DNA from: Mesorhizobium sp. ORS 3324 | GTDB lineage: Bacteria > Pseudomonadota > Alphaproteobacteria > Rhizobiales > Rhizobiaceae | Assembly (NCBI GenBank): GCA_000824825.2 | Contig: LM655190.1 | Location: 3,370-59,648, forward strand | Reading direction: 5' to 3' | Length of the DNA stretch: 56,279 bases | In this document: positions 51,255-56,279 of the stretch, in pieces | How positions within the stretch are numbered: position 1 is the first letter of the stretch | How the letters are laid out: every line of letters starts with the position of its first letter | Notes under the pieces: generated by a model | What the model saw: the letters and a program-made list of their open reading frames with translations, nothing else | What the model was told of the DNA's origin: nothing | Databases searched by the model: none | Made by a program: the position numbers and the translations under genes

Positions 51255-52065
51255 ATGACCAATTCTACGGGAAGTCTTTTGGGCGTCGCTGTCATTACCG
51301 GCGCATCTTCCGGAATCGGCAAAGCTTTTGCCGAGCGCCTGGCCAGCGACGGGTACGACATCGTGCTCGTCGCCCGGCGACCCGACCGGCTCGAGGCTGT
51401 GGCTCGCGAGATCGAGGCTAGCGGCGCCTCCGCGGAAAATCATCGTCGCCGATCTCTCGCGCTCGGAAGGCCTCGACACGGTGGAGCGACGGATCCGGGC
51501 CGGGGATGTATCGATGCTCGTCAATAACGCCGGTTTCCAGACCTACATGCCGTTCGTCGACCTCTCGATCGACCGCGCCGGGGAAGAGATCGCCGTGCAG
51601 GTGACTGCAGTCATGCGTCTGTCGCATGCGGCACTTCCTGCAATGATTGCGCGCGGCGAAGGCGCCATCATCAATGTCTCTTCCATGCTCAGCTTCCGCG
51701 GAAGCCTGAACCACCCGTTCCTGCCGAAGCGCTCGGTTTATGCCGCCACGAAAGCCTTCGTCACGACGTTCAGCGAGCTCCTCGCGGCTGAACTCCAGGG
51801 CACAGGTGTTCGCGTCCAGGCACTTTGTCCCGCAGTCGTCAGGACAGAATTCCACGACATCGACGGCAAGCCGGTCCTCAGGCCCAATGTGCTGGTGATG
51901 GAACCGGCCGACGTGGTCAAGGCATCCTTGGCCGGCCCGTGGCAGGGAGACACAATCTGCATCTCGGCACTGGAGGAACGAGAGCGGCTCTCCGCTGTCA
52001 CGGACGCAAGTCGCGCCCTGTTCGATGCCGGTCGGGGGGCCGAACTCGCGTCGCGGTATCGCTGA
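51255..52065 (+). pseudogene. Short-chain dehydrogenase, frameshifted
   Basis: A classical SDR of about 270 aa split by one frameshift. Part 1 (from ATG 51255, ribosome site GGGAGGACGAAC) has [18 protein letters not shown] and [16 protein letters not shown]. Near 51430-51440 the match passes to the next frame, where [31 protein letters not shown] and the catalytic YAATKAF follow to the stop at 52065. The change needs one extra base or two missing bases around CTCCGCGGAAAA. It may be a real mutation or a sequencing error. Similar to DltE/YqjQ-type SDRs; substrate unknown. Confidence 0.85.
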
Positions 52066-52109
52066 CGCCATTATACAGGTCGCCTAACGAGGGAGCCCTT
52101 CCTTTAGGC

Positions 52110-53087
52110 TCATGTGCTTGGCTGCGGCGCTGGCCCTGCCGGCCTCCCGCCGAAAGACGACATTGCCTTTTCTTTCAACTCGCGGAACTGGCGCGACGCC
52201 TCTGAGAGCTTGCGGTCCCAGTCCGGATTGGGTGTCTGGCTCTCGATCGTCTTGAAATACACCTGCATCAGCGAGGCGATGGCGAAGGGCTCCACGAAAG
52301 CTGCCTTCAGCGCCCAGGCAAAGACAATGGCCAGCACGAAGCTCCAGCCGCTGAGTTGGCCCGGCAGGAAGTAGACGACCGCGCCCGCCGGCGCCAGCAT
52401 GAGCAGGAAGATGACGAAGGTGACGCCCCACAGGATCAGCGCCAGCCACACCGCGTTTTTCACCATCTTCGTGCCGTTCTGGGCGTAGAGCACAACGCCT
52501 TGGCGGGCAGTCTCGAAGGGCGAGGACGAGTCGATGCGGATGTTGTAGCCAAGGATGATCTCGTCGACATAGGTCAGCGAGATGCGGATTATCGCGTTGG
52601 CGAAGTGCACCAGCCCTTCCAGCCCCGGCAGGAAGGCGGCGATGCCGCTAAGCAGACCCGTGACGGCGCGGATCGCGCCCTTCACCAACTGGTCGACGAC
52701 GAAGAGTATGTTGGCCTCGGCGAAGCGCTGCCGGACGACGGCTTTCGCATAGGCGATCTGGCCCTGGCCGCTCGGCACGTCGCGGCCGTCGATGAGGTGT
52801 ACCATGACGGCGATGTGGCCAGCCTTCAGCACATAGAGGATATATTCGCGGATCCAGTAGACCGCGATGGAAACCAGTGCGAAACCGACGATGCCGCCGT
52901 AAAAGGCCGTTCCTTCTGGCCCATCATCGGCGAAGATGTGGCCGACGCCCCATCCGATGCCTGCGCCGGTGCCCGTCGCCGCGACATAGGCCAGCGTCAT
53001 GGCGAAGTAGACGATCATGCGGAAAAGAATGAACGGCCAAGTCCTGAGCATGATCGCCACGGATCTGCAGACCGAGAAATCCCACAT
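52110..53087 (-). CDS. Multipass membrane protein of unknown function
   Basis: About 325 aa with roughly six to seven hydrophobic segments spread from residues about 20 to 285. It ends in a charged, soluble tail (ESQTPNPDWDRKLSEASRQF...). LTYVDEIILGYNIR and AFVEPFAIASLMQVYFKTIE are the most distinctive stretches. The general layout recalls choline-transporter-like (CTL/SLC44) proteins, but I cannot confirm that. ATG 53087 follows GGAGGG. It precedes, on the same strand, a run of secreted Cys-rich genes. Confidence 0.75.
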   Translation of the reverse strand: MWDFSVCRSVAIMLRTWPFILFRMIVYFAMTLAYVAATGTGAGIGWGVGHIFADDGPEGTAFYGGIVGFALVSIAVYWIREYILYVLKAGHIAVMVHLIDGRDVPSGQGQIAYAKAVVRQRFAEANILFVVDQLVKGAIRAVTGLLSGIAAFLPGLEGLVHFANAIIRISLTYVDEIILGYNIRIDSSSPFETARQGVVLYAQNGTKMVKNAVWLALILWGVTFVIFLLMLAPAGAVVYFLPGQLSGWSFVLAIVFAWALKAAFVEPFAIASLMQVYFKTIESQTPNPDWDRKLSEASRQFRELKEKAMSSFGGRPAGPAPQPST

Positions 53088-53251
53088 CCTTCTACCCTCC
53101 GCCAAAGAGACAAACCAACAGGATCGTCAGCGGCGACTTGTGGCGTCGGAGCGCTGAATGGCCCCTCCGAAGGGCCCGCTTCAGCGGCGGCGGCGACAGC
53201 GATACCAAGCAGCGCCGGCGGGAGAGGCGGAGCAATTTTCCAGAGTGACAT
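53015..53251 (-). pseudogene. Truncated duplicate of the Cys-rich secreted protein gene
   Basis: A short frame of 78 codons with a good ribosome site (GGAG) before ATG 53251. Its first 25 residues (MSLWKIAPPLPPALLGIAVA) and the DNA beneath resemble the signal-peptide start of the gene at 53334-53978 (MSTLKIALSLLTILLGIAVV), sharing GATACCAAGCAG and the GACAT start context on the plus strand. The cysteine-rich body is missing, and the frame runs into the membrane-protein gene. Most likely a decayed 5' duplicate; a small expressed peptide is possible. Confidence 0.55.
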
Positions 53252-53333
53252 GGGAATTCTCCATCATTTCAGTGGTTCGACTAAGAGCTTGCCGAGACTG
53301 CGACTGCCAGTTCCTTCAAGCATTCGACAAGGC

Positions 53334-53978
53334 TTAAAAGCCAGGGGGAATCCCTCCTTGCGCTCTCTCGGGGGCGCAGGTGACGTGACCCTCTGGAAAC
53401 TGCTTCTTCAACAAAGACCGAATCTGCGCCTCCGCCTCGGGCGGGGTGCTGTCGCTGGAACAAAAGTAGGGACCCCCTTCACCTGGCTTGCAGCAAACGT
53501 TTCGAGAAGCTGCGGGCACAGGACCCGCCCCGCCTTGCTCGCCGCCCGCCTCTGCGGGAAATCCTTCCTTCGGCTCACAAAAGGCGCCGTATTTGTTCTT
53601 CTCCTTGAGGACCACATAGCCGGGCGGGCACGATCGCTCGCCTTCGCTTCCGACGTCGACGTCCTTTTTCTTCTTCTTGCCGTTATGACCCCCCCGCGCG
53701 TCGCAGGGCGTGCGGGACTTGGTCAACCCTGCGGCGCCTCCCGGATGGCAGGGCGGCTCGTCTTCCATTACGCCGCCCTCGTCACCGCCCTGCAGCCCGC
53801 CGCTCCGCCTGTGCTTCTTGAAGGGGCCGCAGATCAACCGGCCGTCGCTGAATGTGCAGCCAAAGGCGGCTCGAATCACCGGGGTGCTATACCGCCGCTC
53901 GGCAGCGTCCGCAGCGGCAACGACGGCGATACCAAGCAGAATCGTCAGGAGCGACAGAGCGATTTTCAAAGTTGACAT
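53334..53978 (-). CDS. Secreted cysteine-rich protein of unknown function
   Basis: A 214-aa protein. The signal peptide is about residues 1-23 (LKIALSLLTILLGIAVVAAA, then DAAE). The mature part holds about ten cysteines in short loops: FGCTFSDGRLICGP, EPPCHPGG, SCPPGYVVLKEKNKYGAFC, NVCCKPGEGGPYFC and VTCAPE, with a lysine run KKKKK in the middle. ATG 53978 follows GGAG. The CPPGYV motif recurs in the next upstream gene, so the two seem related. No known domain recognised. Confidence 0.78.
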   Translation of the reverse strand: MSTLKIALSLLTILLGIAVVAAADAAERRYSTPVIRAAFGCTFSDGRLICGPFKKHRRSGGLQGGDEGGVMEDEPPCHPGGAAGLTKSRTPCDARGGHNGKKKKKDVDVGSEGERSCPPGYVVLKEKNKYGAFCEPKEGFPAEAGGEQGGAGPVPAASRNVCCKPGEGGPYFCSSDSTPPEAEAQIRSLLKKQFPEGHVTCAPERAQGGIPPGF

Positions 53979-53991
53979 TTCGAAGTCTCCG

Positions 53992-54441
53992 TCACGGGAA
54001 GCATTCGTTGGGGGAAGACGCCCAGTTGTTAATCACCGAACTCCTCAGGCCCGGCGGGCACATGCACGTCCCCCCGTGCGTGGCGATGGAGATATCGCCA
54101 GCAAACACCAGGCCCTTAGCGACACATGTTCGGTTAGCGGCGGCTGCACCCGACAACTGCTCTGCGCCCGGTCTCGACGTTGGGTGCGACAGTCTCCGCG
54201 CCAGCACACAGGAGCGATAGTATCGACCGGCAACGTAGCCAGGCGGGCAATTCCACGCCACCTGGATCGCCCGAACAGTGCCCGCCGCCGTCGATCCGGC
54301 CGTCGCCAGTCCCGGCAACGAGGCGGCAACGACCGTCGCCTGGTCGTCATTGCGGCCCCCGTCGTAACCGCGGGCCAGGACAGGCGAGTTCGCGAACGGA
54401 CCGATGCAGAGCATGACCGCGATTGTCTGGAGTGTTTTCAT
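53992..54441 (-). CDS. Secreted cysteine-rich protein with CPPGYV motif
   Basis: A 149-aa protein with signal peptide (TIAVMLCIGPFANSPVLA, about residues 6-23). The mature part has NCPPGYVAGRYYRSC and, near the end, CMCPPGLRSSVINNW and ECFP. It lies 13 nt upstream of the previous Cys-rich gene and 25 nt downstream of the SH3b gene, so the three form one likely operon. Family unknown. Confidence 0.76.
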   Translation of the reverse strand: MKTLQTIAVMLCIGPFANSPVLARGYDGGRNDDQATVVAASLPGLATAGSTAAGTVRAIQVAWNCPPGYVAGRYYRSCVLARRLSHPTSRPGAEQLSGAAAANRTCVAKGLVFAGDISIATHGGTCMCPPGLRSSVINNWASSPNECFP

Positions 54442-54466
54442 GACTTCCCGCCTCGCTTTGCAGTGG

Positions 54467-56193
54467 CTACTGCCGCGTTCCGTTCCATTTGCCCTCGACC
54501 GCGTCGGGGTTGCTGCCGAAGCTGTAGCTGCCGTCGAAGGACTGGCCGTCGTCGGCGAGCACGAACTTGCCGCTCCCTTTGGTGCCGTCGCGCTGCACCC
54601 AGGCGAAGCGCAGGATGTTGCCGTTCATCTTGCCGCTTATCGTTCCGGCGCTGCCGTCAGAGCCCTGGTAGTTGCCGGAGACGCTGTTGCCCTTCTGCTT
54701 CAGCGAGAGGCTGTAGCCGACGTTGTCGGCATTGGCGGCCCAGCGTCCGGAGAAGCCAGCCGTCACTGGCGCCGGTGCCTGTGACTTTCCCTTCGACTTC
54801 ACGAACCCGGCCGCACCCGCGGGTTGGCCGATGTCGCCGCCGCCGAAGGCAAGGAACTGGGAAGATACGCAACCGTGCACCGGCGCGCCGATCTGGCACC
54901 AGCCACCGGCGCCGCCACCTCCGGCGCCTTGCTGCGTCTTCGGCTTGGTGAAGCCGGCCGCCCTGCTAATTGCACCGCATGGGCCGATGACGGACACCGT
55001 GCCGCCTTCCGGCACCGTGCCGACCACCTGGCCGCCGGGGCCGCTGCGCACGTTCAGCTTGTCCAGGCCCGGCTGGTTGATCACCACCGTTGCCATTGCA
55101 TTGCCACCGCCGCAGGTGCCATCCGCCTGCTGCATCGGCGCCATGCCGCCCATATCCGCTGATGTCTGAGGCGTGTTACCTCCCCCGGCATCATCGGCGT
55201 TGGCCGGCCCCGGCGACAGCGGCGTGCCGTCAACGACCTGGACGTTGTTGATCCCGTTGACCATGATAAATGCGGTCATCGGTACTGCCTTCACCTGAAA
55301 GGTCCCGCCCCGCACCGCTTGCAGCAGCTGCTGCCCGTTGGGCGTGTTCGGATTGAACGCCAACCGGTGCTGCTCGTTTGGGGCAAAGAGCCGATCCGCC
55401 CAGGCACATTGGCCAGGCCCCGGCGGCGCGGCGTTGGCCGGTTGCGATGCGTGGTTGAAGCCGACGAAGACACCTGTCTCGTCATTGAATGTCACCTGCA
55501 TTCCGCCGCCGCCCTGGCACGACAGCACCCCCCCGGCGTCGGACCGCCGCTGCCAGAGCCGCCCTTGCCTGTCGTCTTGATCGGCTTCTCCGGCACGACT
55601 GGCGGCGGCGGTGCGTCCGCCACCTTCATCGGGTTGTCGGCGCAGAGCAGGCCGATGTTGTCGATGAGGCTTCCCGCGCGACCGTAGATGCCGATCCCGA
55701 TCTCGTTCTTCTTGCAGAGAATCTTCACGGGATCGTTTATGGCTGCTCCCCCGGCCTGCATGGTCGTCCAGGTGTTGGTGCCGTCGGTCATGGAGCTGCA
55801 GCGCAGGATGAAGCTGTTGACCATGTTGTTGTGGTCCTTCCACACCCTCATGCCGGTCACGAGCGCATTCTTCGGGCAGAACTGCCCCGTGCTGCCAAAC
55901 GGGTCACCGCCACTGCCGCCCGCGTGGAAATGGGCGTCGCCTATGACGTCGGTGACGGTCCCGTTCTTGTTGAGCGTCCCGCAGTCGATCATGACCGCGT
56001 CGAGGGCTTTGCCGGCCCGCAGGAACACCCCCGCCAGCGCCTTGGGCGAGCAGGTTCCATGAAACGGGGAGCCCCCCTGGCCGCCGAAGGAGCCGGCCTC
56101 GCGCTCGGCAAAAGCGCTCGGCGCCACGAGCGGCGCGGCAAGAAGGCAGAGGGCAACCAGCAAGCGGCGCCAAGCGGCCGAACAGTGACACAT
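54467..56193 (-). pseudogene. Large secreted beta-prism/SH3b-like protein, frameshifted at a G7 run
   Basis: One gene of about 575 codons split in two frames. Part 1 (56193-55492) opens with a signal peptide (LLVALCLLAAPLVAPSAFA). It then has repeated stretches such as FCPKNALVTGMRVWKDH and GIGIYGRAGSLIDNIGLLC, which resemble beta-prism/VMO-like domains. At a run of seven G on the coding strand (55528-55534) the match moves to the next frame. That part (to 54467) contains an SH3b domain (DKLNVRSGPGGQVVGTVPEG, GWCQIGAPVHGCVSSQFLA). It ends in a lipocalin-like domain (FSGRWAANADNVGYSLSLKQ). One more G, or two fewer, restores the frame. ATG 56193 has a GAGGAGG site. Confidence 0.75.
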
Positions 56194-56279
56194 GATGTGA
56201 CCTCCTCGATGTTGTTGCTGCATTGCGTCCAACGAAAGCGTCAGGTCCCCGTGATCATTGCCGCGTCCCATTCCAGGAG

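Noticed and set aside
52356..53975. 539-codon plus-strand frame across the membrane-protein and Cys-rich genes
   Set aside because: It crosses several genes and promoters antisense, while signal peptides and ribosome sites support the minus-strand genes.

Overview
The window looks like chromosome of a high-GC alphaproteobacterium in the Rhizobiales, most like Mesorhizobium. The grounds are an frc fructose-transport locus close to that of Sinorhizobium, a fused CysN-CysC protein, a glgP-glgB-glgC order, and short palindromic intergenic repeats of a kind common in rhizobia. No database search was possible. Product names rest on recognised motifs and operon logic.

Layout. 1-6.3 kb: glycogen genes glgC (cut by the left edge), glgB and glgP on the minus strand, with a four-unit hairpin repeat between glgP and glgB and a LacI-type palindrome upstream. 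6.4-12.3 kb: fructose locus, with frcBCA on the minus strand and, divergently, a ROK regulator, a FucU/RbsD-like mutarotase and a PfkB fructokinase; a long inverted repeat lies in the shared promoter region. 12.5-14.6 kb: a sugar aminotransferase and a glycosyltransferase-like protein. 15-18.6 kb: cysD-cysNC-cysQ, which makes PAPS and removes PAP. 18.9-24 kb: O-antigen polymerase/ligase-like protein, a sugar epimerase, an initiating phosphoglycosyl transferase and a membrane-bound 4,6-dehydratase.

24.2-39 kb: a compact minus-strand operon manB-manC-gmd-rmd-wzm-wzt-sulfotransferase-FkbM-GT-GT-FkbM-GT-GT. Its core resembles the Pseudomonas A-band (D-rhamnan) locus, with a GDP-D-rhamnose pathway and ABC-transporter export. 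It differs in carrying a PAPS-type sulfotransferase and two FkbM methyltransferases. Together with the nearby cysDNC/cysQ genes this suggests a sulfated and/or methylated rhamnose polysaccharide.

39.4-50.4 kb: mostly ordinary genes (bioY, an MBL hydrolase, DUF1499, an acyl-CoA ligase, DUF427, a polysaccharide deacetylase, a GT9 heptosyltransferase-like protein, ppdK, a VOC protein) with several palindromic repeats. 50.5-56.3 kb: accessory-looking DNA with tRNA-Gln, a degenerate tRNA-Thr-like relic, a frameshifted SDR gene, a multipass membrane protein and a set of secreted Cys-rich proteins of unknown function. One of these is a beta-prism/SH3b-like protein interrupted at a run of seven G.
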